Shown here: positions 55,141 through 64,000 of the stretch, in pieces
Position numbering within the stretch: position 1 is the stretch's first letter
How the letters are laid out: each line of letters begins with the position of its first letter
From: Ursus arctos
Taxonomy: Eukaryota > Chordata > Mammalia > Carnivora > Ursidae
DNA: 64,000 bases
NCBI RefSeq assembly: GCF_023065955.2
Contig: NC_079873.1
Coordinates: 7,516,566 to 7,580,565 of the forward strand
Direction: 5' to 3'
Program-made: the position numbers and the translations under genes
Notes under the pieces: model-generated
Databases searched by the model: none
Told to the model about the DNA's origin: nothing
The model's input: the letters and a program-made list of their open reading frames with translations, nothing else

Positions 55141-56440
55141 TCTCCAAGGCCTAAATTTGCTCCAAGACCCAAATTTACCTTAGGTCCTGGAGGATGGAGA
55201 GATCACCTGGGCTGTCAATCCATCAGATCCCAGCTCACTATTCTTCCTGCCTGCCTTTGCTTTCATTCTGGTGGTAGAGACTTCTGTTCATGCATATCTG
55301 GGTCTCCTCTCCCTTAGAGCTATGGGAGGATATACACTTAACAAACCTTCTTGCCATTTGATAGAGTCATGTAACTAGTAATGGCCAATAGGCTGTTGGC
55401 AGAAGTAACTTGTGTCATTTCCCAGCTGTGGAATTTCATTGCCACCGTGAGACCCTGCAGCACTTTTTCCATTGCTGTCATGACTGGTGATGTTCCACAT
55501 GTTGGTATCTCTATTAGCTTGGGTTCCAGAGGTAGAATGACATAGAAAAGTACCTCTTACATACATCTGCTATTTGTCAAGTGTGATTAAAAAAAAAAAA
55601 ACCTCATTGTGTTACATGACTAGGATTTTTGGGGTTGTTTGTTAATGCAGTATAATCTCTGCTATCCCATCTAGCATCTTACTTCATTTCACGATTTTAA
55701 GCTTGACCCCCCCCTATAGTCCTCTGGCTTGGCCATCTGCACCACTTTAACCACATATGTCACATTCATCAGCATCCTCATACTTATTTGAGACAATAAA
55801 GGGAGGCGAGGGGCTCATAATTCCTTTCTTTCCCTCTGAGCCTCCCACTAACATATGAAGCTATGACAGAAACCATGACAAACCATAGTCTGTTCTATAT
55901 TTAACTCACATTCTCTCTCTCTTTCTCTCTGAGAGATAGATTTGACATGGAACTCAACTATCAAAAAATTAACTGATGAGAATATACACAATACTCAGAG
56001 TTCCAATGTCTCTTTATAACTTCAGCAAACCACCATCATCTTAGGTTTCCTTTTGCTGCTCTGTAAAGCAAGGACAAGAATGATATTTCCCAAGGTGGTT
56101 ATGAGAATGAGTGTGTGTGGGTGTGTGGGGGAGTGTTAGGGGAAATGTGGTATATTTTGCATAAAGTGAGCTATAATTGAAAAAGGCACTCCATTCCAAG
56201 GGAGCAGTCAGGAGAACTATAGACCTCCAGAGCATGCTGGAATCTGTTTTCTATTTTCCCACGTTTATTACATGCTAAACTCTTTGGGTCCCCATTCCCC
56301 ATTGAGATATTTGGCCCCAGCAAAACATGGGATTGCTACATGTATCTACTGATTTAAGAATAGTAGCCAATCCAATAATAAGAAGATCATTCTTATATCA
56401 GCCTGAGGGGTAATACAAATTGTGTTTCTGCAAATTCTAA
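55141..56440. other. non-coding; possible LTR-like piece at 55,375-55,565
   Basis: No gene recognised. Bases 55,375-55,565 (AACTAGTAATGGCCAATAGG, then GCAGAAGTAACTTGTGTCAT) resemble the segment at 63,310-63,480. An A tract lies near 55,588-55,600 and a CT-rich tract near 55,910-55,930. Confidence 0.35.
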
Positions 56441-56449
56441 ATCTTTTAA

Positions 56450-57110
56450 TTTTTAACTTTTCCTTATTTTGTTTATAAAATAACTGGTCACTTTTCATTA
56501 AAACGTTAATATATTTACACAATGTTAAGAAAATAATTCAGTCTTATAAAAGGATATGCAGGGAAAACCACATTTCATTTTCATCCCCCCTCCCCTGCAT
56601 CCAGGTTGCAGTCCTCCCCAGAAGGAACTCTTACTAATATGTATTCTATGCATACACAAATATAATACATGATATATACAATTACAAAATCTGATCCTGC
56701 CCCATACTTATCAACATAACTGGGAGCAGAGTGCACACTGCTCTTAACGTTCTCTAGGCCATTGTTTCTCTTCAGTCCTCATAGACTTACCCATTTTTTT
56801 TTCTAATAGCTAAATAATATCTCATCATACTTTAGGACTTGACTTAAAGGTGTACCTGGCCAAACTGGAGGGCTGGAGGAGGGTTTAGCTCAAAATCCTA
56901 AAATGCAGAATATCCGTTCTGATAGTGCAGGCTATGCCGCATTAACAGACAATCCCCAGATGATGGACATTTATGTTGTTTTCAGTCTAAGGCTACTGCA
57001 ATATCATGAAGATCTTATTTTACCTTTGCATACATGTGCAAGGATATCCAAAGGATACAGTCCTAGCAATAGAGCTGCAGGCACAAAGGGTATGTACATT
57101 TCTTTTTAAT
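56450..57110 (-). repeat. old L1 (L1M-type) 3' UTR fragment, antisense
   Basis: Antisense landmarks include ATGATGGACATTTATGTTGT, CATACATGTGCAAGGATATC and GCACAAAGGGTATGTACATT. About 56,830-56,930 does not fit and may be an insertion or a separate fragment. Confidence 0.5.
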
Positions 57111-57215
57111 AAACTTTATTTATATACAATCAAAAGCATGAAATTTATATACAAATTTAAAGTGTGAAGTTTGTGTACTTATATCACCACTAACACAATT
57201 AAGAAACAGAACCTT
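57111..57215 (-). repeat. old L1 fragment, antisense, left part
   Basis: ATAAACTTTATTTATATACA and ATATCACCACTAACACAATT fit the antisense L1 3' UTR; collinear continuation at about 57,625. Confidence 0.5.
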
Positions 57216-57624
57216 TCTGCTTTAATAAGCTTTACTATTATTGAGGAAAGGTGATGCCAAGATCAGGAAGAGAGGACTTCCATGGAAAGCGTGGCTTATT
57301 ACACTCACAGTTCCCAAGACAGGGAATATATGTCGTGCCATGGGGGAGCCACCAGGGGAATCATCAAGAGTGAAGTAGCAAAGTCAGTGAGCAAGAGAGA
57401 GAGGAACTGTGTGTCCAAGTCTTTGTTGTGGTTTTTGCAGGAAGCACAAGGGAGGAGGAAGGACCTTTATTGGTTATTACAGAGGACGGTGTTGACTCTG
57501 GATTTGTTCGTTTGTATTTGAGAGGACTCAAATCAGGCTCTAGGGAACAAGGTATGTCTGGCATCTGCATACAGGACAGTTGTTAAAGTATCAAGTTTAC
57601 TGAATCTAGAAATATGGCTAAGAC
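57216..57624. other. about 400-bp unidentified insertion in an old L1, possibly an LTR
   Basis: Sequence between two collinear L1 pieces, not L1-like. Short direct-repeat-like flanks (AGAACCTTTC near 57,205; AGACCATTTC near 57,620) have two or three mismatches. Its size and lack of coding content suit a solo LTR, but I recognise no family. Confidence 0.35.
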
Positions 57625-58200
57625 CATTTCCATTACCGAAACAGTTCCCTCAAAACTCTTTGCAGAAAATCCCATCCCAACCTCTGGTTCCAGGTGACCA
57701 CTTATCTGTTTACTATCACCACAGTTTGTTTTGTCGGTTCTAGAACTTCATATAAATGGGATCAAACAATGTGCATACCTTTGTGCCTGATTTCTGTTGC
57801 TCAGGATAATGTTTCTGAAATTCATTCATGTTGTTTTGTGTATCGATGGTTCTTTCTTTTTTTTATTGTTGAGCAGTATTCCACCGTATGGATATATTAC
57901 AATTTGTTTATTCATTCATCTTTGTGTTATTTCTAGTTTGGGGTTATTATGAATATTTTTTCTTCAAATATTCTTTCAAATGTCTTTCGTGGAGTTTCAA
58001 CTTGTATGTTCAACTTTATAAGAGGCTGCCAAATGGTTCCGCAAAGTGGTTGTGCCATTTTCTACTCATGGCATTGTAGGAGAGTTCCAGTTGCTTCACA
58101 TCCTTGCCAATACTTTATATGGTCAGGTGGCATGTACATTTTGATAAATATTGTTCACCAAATGTGTAGCAGACACTGCAAGTTGCCTGAACCAACAACT
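57625..58200 (-). repeat. old L1 fragment, antisense, right part
   Basis: Antisense L1 text: ATTGTTGAGCAGTATTCCAC, TTTGGGGTTATTATGAATAT and ATGGTTCCGCAAAGTGGTTG. Ends near 58,160-58,200. Confidence 0.7.
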
Positions 58201-58680
58201 GCTCCCACCTTCCTTCTCTCTTACTTCCCATCAGTAGGCTAAGACTTTCCCAGTTTCCCTTGTAGTCATGAGTGTTCAACATATCACAGTTCCAGCCAGT
58301 AGGGTATAAATCAAAGTCTGCTGGGACCTATGTAGGTAAGGTCCTATTTACTTAATGAGGGGCCAGATGTGCCAGCACTGATCCCACCCTTCCTCCTCGC
58401 TCCTTGCTACTTGATTACAGGCATGGTTCCTGGTGCTACGGTAGGCATCTTGCCACCCCACAACCCAGAGCCCCCAAACCAGCAGCCACCTACCTCCAAA
58501 CTTCAAATTATGTGACAAAAGTAAACATGGATTTATTTAAGCCATCTTAAATTCTCTTACTTGCGAAATATCAGACTAACATGTCTCACACTCTTTATCA
58601 TTCATTTAAGTGATACCAAAGGGGATTGCCAGTTGACATGTCTAATTTGAGAACCCTTGTTTCCCTACATTTCTAACACA
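58201..58680. repeat. LTR-like fossil, unclassified (tentative)
   Basis: GCCAGTAGGGTATAAATCAA and GTAAACATGGATTTATTTAA sit in an order seen in old ERVL-class LTRs in the window (32.5 and 63.3 kb). Weak call with approximate limits. Confidence 0.3.
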
Positions 58681-58980
58681 TGGCATGATTTTAATCTTTA
58701 ATATTTTGTTGTTTTAATATATATTTACGTAAACATGGCTGAAGTGGGGACTTCATTTGCTTACAAGCTATTCATTGTCTTTTTCTGTGACTTGCCCATA
58801 TATGTCTTTTGGATATTCATTTGTAAAAGCTCTTTATATCTTAATAAAATCAGCTCTTTACCTGCTGTATTTGTCGTGTGCTTCTCAACGTTGTGTATGG
58901 TAGGTTTTTTGTAGGTCAGAAATTTTTAGTTTTTATATAATGTGTTTTGAAGTGAAGATGTTCTACATTCAAATGCTATT
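58681..58980 (-). repeat. old L1 fragment, antisense (tentative)
   Basis: GACTTGCCCATATATGTCTT, AAAGCTCTTTATATCTTAAT and ATTTTTAGTTTTTATATAAT resemble the antisense old-L1 pattern, probably a continuation of the fragment at 57,625. Confidence 0.45.
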
Positions 58981-58984
58981 TTGC

Positions 58985-59165
58985 GGGGTGCCTGGGTGGC
59001 TCAGTTGGTTAAGTGGCTGCCTTTGGCTCAGGTCATGATCCCAGGGTCCTGGGATCGAGCCCCGTATCAGGCTCTCTGCTCAGTGGGGAGTCTGCTTCTC
59101 CCTCTCCCTCTGCCCCTCTCCCCTGTTCATGCTCTCTCTCACGAGCACTCTCTCTCTCTCTCTCC
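58985..59165 (+). mobile_element. SINEC lacking its A tail
   Basis: Head GGGGTGCCTGGGTGGCTCAG and tRNA-related and CT-rich parts are present, but the element stops at a (CT)n tract (59,146-59,164) with no A tail and no TSD. Probably deleted at its 3' end after insertion. Confidence 0.9.
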
Positions 59166-59214
59166 TTACTAGTTCCATGATCCAGGGGCTATTCCACCCT
59201 CAATTATCTATCTT

Positions 59215-59300
59215 TAATATATTTTGTATATGTCTAAGCTGTGCTGGGATTTGAACCCAGGTCTACCTGACTCTGAAATTCATGATCTTTTTACTATGTA
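59215..59300 (-). repeat. MIR SINE fragment
   Basis: GGGATTTGAACCCAGGTCTA and CTGACTCTGAAATTCATGAT match the antisense MIR core. Confidence 0.6.
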
Positions 59301-59363
59301 TCAAAGTACTTAAAATCCTACAGATTACAGGCTGTGTCAGACCATTGGCATGCACAATGTTTA

Positions 59364-59640
59364 GGTCATCATTCTAAGGGAAATCACACCTGAAGTCACA
59401 GAGGATTCCTTAATTATGAGTACCTCCAATCTTCGTGAAAATGCAGCCCTATGTCTTCATCTGTAGGTTATGAACAGATATATGGGTCATCTTTCTAAAA
59501 GAAATTATACCTAAAGCACTGAAAAAAAAACTGGCTTTCTTTGGTTTAGGAAAAGATTGTACTCATACCTCCAATCTTTTCTAAAAATGTGGCCCTTCTA
59601 TGATTTCATATGTAGGATATGTATAGATATGTTGTAGGTC
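59364..59640. repeat. diverged local tandem duplication
   Basis: The two halves (about 59,364-59,480 and 59,487-59,640) share, in the same order: an AAATCACACCTGAAG / AAATTATACCTAAAG block, ACCTCCAATCTTCGTG / ACCTCCAATCTTTTCT, and a CATCTGTAGGTTATG / CATATGTAGGATATG block. The right unit is longer by an insertion of roughly 30 bases. Confidence 0.6.
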
Positions 59641-61394
59641 CAAGTTGGTCTCCCAAGATCAAATCATATCTCTTTTTTGATGAGCTCTACTAAAATAATT
59701 TATTTTAGCTCATGAAATCTTCCAATGCCATCATCAATTGAGCCCCAAAATGTTATCAACAATTAAAATTATTATTAACATAAAAATTTAAGAACCATGG
59801 ACAATCAGCTTAGTGTGTGCTTGTCTTTCCCTCTATGGCTCTATAAGGGTGGGCATTTCATTTTTCTAAAACCTACATGAAATTAGAATTTTACAGTGCA
59901 TGCCAAACAAAATCAGCCTTTTCCTCAATCTCATTTCCATCTCAGACTGTGATTTTGCTTTGGCTTCCTTTTTAATAAAGTTGGCATTTTTACCTCTTCT
60001 GCATCTGGAAATTCCCAATTGGCTTTGTCACATTGTGACCTGAAATAGTAATTCAGTTGGACTGAATTTGCTTTGAGGAATAAGCCACCACTTTTTACTT
60101 TTTTCTCCCTTATGATTTATTGATTTGCAAGATGTGCCATGAAATATATACAGATATATGTATATATCTATCTATACATATGTGTGTGTGTGTATACATA
60201 CACACCCACACAAACTAAAGTTAAAAAAGAAAAAGAGTTTCATGCATGTTTCAATTTACTATTAATCTGATATCTTCATTTAGGGCAGCTCCAAGGAGTT
60301 AGAAGCTGAATACAGGCAAATTCGAGAAGACAAAAAATAATATATATGTAAGATTGTTAAAAATGCAATTGTTTCCATCTCTTTATTGCTTTTGGAAAAT
60401 AAGCAGTATTTTTTAATGTGTTCAGTATTTAATTTTATGAAGAATGTATTCTCATAAATCAATAACTACAGGTAAATCCACTAGATATCCTATACCATTG
60501 TAACTCTTAAATGTTTGAAATAATGTGACAGTAATCAAAGACATCTATAGGGGTCCTGCTTTTTCACCACCTTGGAAAGTAAACAGGAATGTAATTTGCC
60601 AGCTAAGAATGGCCACCCTGCTGATAGAACTTTTTTCTTTTGTTTGAGGCTAACAGCAGGGTAGGGTGACCAACTGTTCCATTTACCCAGAACTGGGGAG
60701 GTTCCCAAGACGTGGGACTTTCAGTGCCCAGAAAACTCCTGGGAAATCATGATGAGTTGGTTAGCCTAGAGCAGGGAAACCTGTCAAGGGTGTTGCAAAT
60801 TGCACCCATCTGGGTTTGATATTAGAACACATGACCGTCCTTCATGTGCCCAGAACTGAGATCATCCCTGGAAATGCTCGTGCTATCTAAATGGAAGAAA
60901 AAAATTCTGAAACCACTACAAAACCTTAAGTGTTTTAAAAGTTTAAAATGAGTGCTGTTTATAGTTTAATATCTCCAGAGTAATCACGATATTGATATAA
61001 ACACAATATATTCTAAAACAAATTCAATTAAAGAAAACCAACCCTCCCTAAGATATATGTCAAGTCTAAGATGCACATGAACTTAGTGATTTGCTATAAG
61101 GGGAAGAGGGGCATTTATAGTATGGGTGAAAGTGGGATATTATGTCCAGAAAGGAATTTAGAAAGTAGCTGCTTTTATCATTATGAACACTGACTTCTCC
61201 AAGATAATGGGAGGCCCTAGGTGAAAAAGTCACCAGTGGTGGATATGCTGGTGGCAACTTTCAAAAAAGCTATACCTGAATCTGCCACCATTGTCCACAC
61301 TCAGCTATGCCCGGGATCAGGGAGCACAGCTAAATGCATCTGGTGTGAAGCAAAGACCTCTGAAAAGGAGATACAGTTGGCCAGTGAACATGAG
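59641..61394. other. non-coding; TATA/(AC) simple repeat near 60.13-60.22 kb
   Basis: An imperfect ATATATACAGATATATGT and GTGTGTGTATACATACAC tract lies at 60,144-60,215. Otherwise nothing recognised. Confidence 0.4.
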
Positions 61395-61740
61395 GGTTAG
61401 GGTACAGAACCCCTGGTGCAGTCAAAAATCTGTATATAACTTTTGATTCCCCAAAACATTAACTACTAATAGACTACTGTTGACCAGAAGCTTTACCAAT
61501 AACAACCAGTCAGTTAACACATACTTCATATGTTCTATGTATTACATATTGTATTCTTACAATAAAGTAAGCTAGAGAAAAGAAAGAAAAGAAAAAGTTA
61601 TTCAGAAAATCATAAGGAAAATACTTACAATATTATTTACAATATTTACAATATTATTCTGTATTTCTTGAAAGCAAATCTGCATATAGGTGGATCCATG
61701 CAGTTCAAACCGTGTTGTTCAATGGTCAACTGTACTTACA
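61395..61740 (-). repeat. Tigger2/MER8-type Tc1-mariner DNA transposon
   Basis: The right end TTGTTCAATGGTCAACTGTA is the complement of the Tigger2 terminal inverted repeat. Internal phrases (GCAGTCAAAAATCTGTATAT, ACTACTAATAGACTACTGTT, TCTTACAATAAAGTAAGCTA) are in the expected order. The left end is degraded. Non-autonomous and inactive. Confidence 0.75.
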
Positions 61741-63305
61741 CTCATAGATTACATATTAAAAACTTTAAAAACAACTAGACACCTCTCTTATCTCTCCTTC
61801 ACAATTGGCCATTCCATAGCAAGTGTTTGGGTTGATAACTTTCCCATCTACTTTTGGCACCACTGAACAATGTGCACAGCTGAGAGATGAGAGGGAAGCT
61901 GGCTCAACTTCTCCCCTTCTACTCTATAAGAAGAATCAGGGTGTAACCCAGATGTCAGCCTGCTGTGCTTTCCCTCTTGATGCTCATGAAATCAGTTGGT
62001 ATCTCTATCCCAGCTGCTGTAGAGACCCTCCAAGGATGCCTAGGGGTTGGTGGCGCTTGGACTTCTATTTCTTTCTGACTCCAATTCCTGTTTCTGATGA
62101 ATTAGTTCAGTGTTTGGACCACTTCACCCTTCCGAGCCTATCCTTTTCAGCGGCCATGGGGATGCACCACTCAGATGGCTCTTGAAGTGAATTCCCAGCT
62201 AGGAATATGGCTAGCAGGCGGTGGTCAGCTGCTGTATTTACAGATCAGCCATGGCATTTATGCCTTGCTATACTGCCTCGATGTTACTCCCAGCCAAGGA
62301 CTGAGCATGGAACGGGACTAGATCCAGGCCACTGTCTGATTCTCTAATGGGCAAACTTTGCTCAGAGGCTCCCCATCAGCCAGGCCACGATGGTTCTAGA
62401 GCTGCACTGCAGTCTAAGAGGCGTCTGTCCCAATCTTCCTTCCTTCTTTCCCCTCACAGGTATTAGAGTTGATAAGGGATTAAGGGCTCTTCCTGCCTAC
62501 TCCTGCTCTCTCTCCCCCTTATCTGTCATTAGCGTTTTCTCCATCTGTGTATCTGCTTCTCAGAGATCCTGAATTGACATAGTTCTTATGGCCTTATGTC
62601 AGATGCCACTCAAGGTACCAATGACACAGGTTCCATGGGTAGCAGTTTTTTTGTTGGAGATTGAAGATGAAGGACGACATTTACCTTGCAGTGTACAAAT
62701 GATGTAAAACTGAATCTTTAGCATCCTTCTCCTTAAAATCTTCTGTTCACACTCCCATCTTAGAATTTCCCATACACTCTTTTTCCATAGGCTCCAACCT
62801 CTTGCCACATCTCTCATATTCCCAGTCTTGCCTCATTTCTTGGATCTCTACTCGGCATCCAATATTTCCTACGCCCCCTCGATCTTTGTTAACATCTCCC
62901 TTTACAGACCATGTCATTGGGACATCACCTGCTACAGCTTAAGTGGTTTATTATCTCTCTTCCTGAAAGGAACTGTCGGGCCAGGGCAAAAATGACATTT
63001 TTTTTCAAAACCCCCACTATGCAAATATTCTCATATTTATGGATAAAAAAAAAGAGATATCTCTATAACTCTATCCAACCAGAAGGAGTATTTCTTTACA
63101 CCTATGAAGTCACGAGGAAAAACAGGAGGGGAAAAAAGAGCTGAATTAGGTCAAACTAATGATATTGTGGTAATGATTTTATACATTTGGGATTTGCTAT
63201 AGAACATTCTTATCTGCCACAAAACCACCTGTAAACATCTACTGATAGTCACCAATTCTAATGGTGCAAAATGTGGAAGAGATTTGCTAGCTGTTTACCA
63301 AGCCC
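61741..63305. other. non-coding, no confident repeat
   Basis: Frames up to 120 codons (61,823-62,185 plus) lack signatures. Bases 62,020-62,580 have LTR-like composition, but I cannot identify edges. Confidence 0.35.
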
Positions 63306-63309
63306 ACCT

Positions 63310-63500
63310 TCTTCTTTTATTGGGTAGTTCTGTATGACTACACGACTGAATTGTGGCCAATGAAATGTGGGCAGGAGTGATGTGTACACCACACACCACC
63401 AGGACTGGCTCATAAAATTAATTCCCACTTTATGGATCCTTTGTGTAATCCTACATGATGGAAGGATCCTGGGTCAGTGAAGTGAGGCATGGAGAAGAGC
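63310..63500. repeat. LTR-like fossil, unclassified (tentative)
   Basis: AATTGTGGCCAATGAAATGT and GGAGTGATGTGTACACCACA recall the piece at 55,375-55,565. Confidence 0.3.
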
Positions 63501-63534
63501 ACCGTATGTATCAAGAATTTTGCCAATTTCTTAA

Positions 63535-64000
63535 TGGGTGGCTAGTTTTCTCATGATTAAGTTTTAAGAGTTGCTTATACATTCTGGATACAAGTCCTTT
63601 ATCAGATATATGATTTGCAGATATTTTATTGTAGTCTGTGTGTGTCTTTTGATTCCTTAACTGTGACTTTCAACAAATTGATTTTTAACTTGATCAAGTC
63701 TGTATTATCCCCCCAAAACAACAAATCCAGCCTAGAAATGGGCAAAAGATATGAACATTTCTCCAAAGAAGACATATAAATGGCTGACACATGAAAAAAT
63801 GTTCAACATCACTCGGTATCAGGGAAATACAAATCTAAACCACAATGAGATACCACCTGAGTTAACAACTCAGGAAACAATGATGTTGGCAAGGATGTAG
63901 AGAAAGGGGAACCCTCTTATGTTAGTGGGAATGCAAACTGGTGCAGCCACTGTAGGAAACAGTATGGAGGGTCCTTAAAAAGTTAAAAATAGAGCTACCC
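63535..64000. mobile_element. 5'-inverted (twin-primed) LINE-1, runs out of the window
   Basis: Bases 63,535-63,708 are antisense ORF2 (equivalent to about 22,690-22,830 of the young L1). Bases 63,730-64,000 are sense ORF2 (equivalent to about 22,850 onward, including the damaged Cys/His region), and both sets diverge from the young L1. This is the layout left by twin priming. The sense part continues beyond 64,000. Confidence 0.8.

Noticed and set aside
55141..55320. TSD for the old minus-strand L1
   Set aside because: Searched around 48,190-48,250 and 55,141-55,170. Only weak 8-10 base similarity was seen, not above chance.
1..64000. CRISPR arrays, phage or bacterial operon structure, riboswitches
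   Set aside because: Spaced identical repeats, operonic gene packing and bacterial signals are all absent; the sequence is mammalian.

Overview
The window is mammalian, from a carnivoran, and most likely a caniform such as a bear or panda. The main evidence is many copies of the carnivore tRNA-Lys-derived SINE (SINEC type, head GCGCCTGGGTGG, A-rich tail AAATAAAATCTTT) on both strands, together with carnivore-type LINE-1 elements and pan-mammalian fossils (MIR, L2, CR1/L3, MER20, Tigger, MaLR LTRs). The ursid-like placement rests on remembered SINE and L1 subfamily features, not on a search. No cellular protein-coding gene, tRNA, rRNA or CRISPR was found. The window reads as intergenic or deep intronic sequence, and all recognisable coding capacity belongs to LINE-1.

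Layout. Bases 1-17,780 are poor in young repeats: one SINE, one L1 tail, and scattered MIR/L2/CR1/MaLR/hAT fossils. This part keeps several repeat-free stretches with undecayed CpGs (about 7.74-8.48, 9.25-9.99 and 16.86-17.11 kb) that are candidates for conserved non-coding or promoter sequence. From 17,784 to 23,832 lies a three-level nest. A SINE inserted first. A nearly complete LINE-1 then inserted into that SINE's A-rich tail. A second SINE later inserted into the L1 5' UTR. Each level has its own target-site duplication (TSD). This L1 has an intact 300-residue ORF1 and an ORF2 broken by one frameshift near 20.60-20.62 kb. All endonuclease catalytic positions, the FADD box and the C-terminal Cys/His motif are present.

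From 24 to 48 kb are SINEs, MaLR and other LTR-like fossils, MER20, MIR inserted in L2, and antisense old L1 3' ends. From about 48.24 to 55.14 kb lies a second, older and heavily decayed but essentially full-length LINE-1 on the minus strand. It has since received three SINEs and a 110-bp L1 tail, each with a TSD. The rest (55-64 kb) is a patchwork of old antisense L1 fragments, LTR-like pieces, a Tigger2/MER8-type DNA transposon, a diverged local tandem duplication, and at the right edge a 5'-inverted L1 that runs out of the window.

How the parts work together: L1 proteins supply endonuclease and reverse transcriptase for both L1 and SINE insertions, and the dated nests record successive waves. 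I did not find a previously undescribed molecular system. The observations most worth checking are the nested SINE/L1/SINE locus, the near-intact L1 and its identical 97-bp sibling tail, the head-to-head SINE pair inside the minus-strand L1, the twin-priming L1 at the right edge, and the candidate TATA/first-exon signal at 9.3-9.5 kb.
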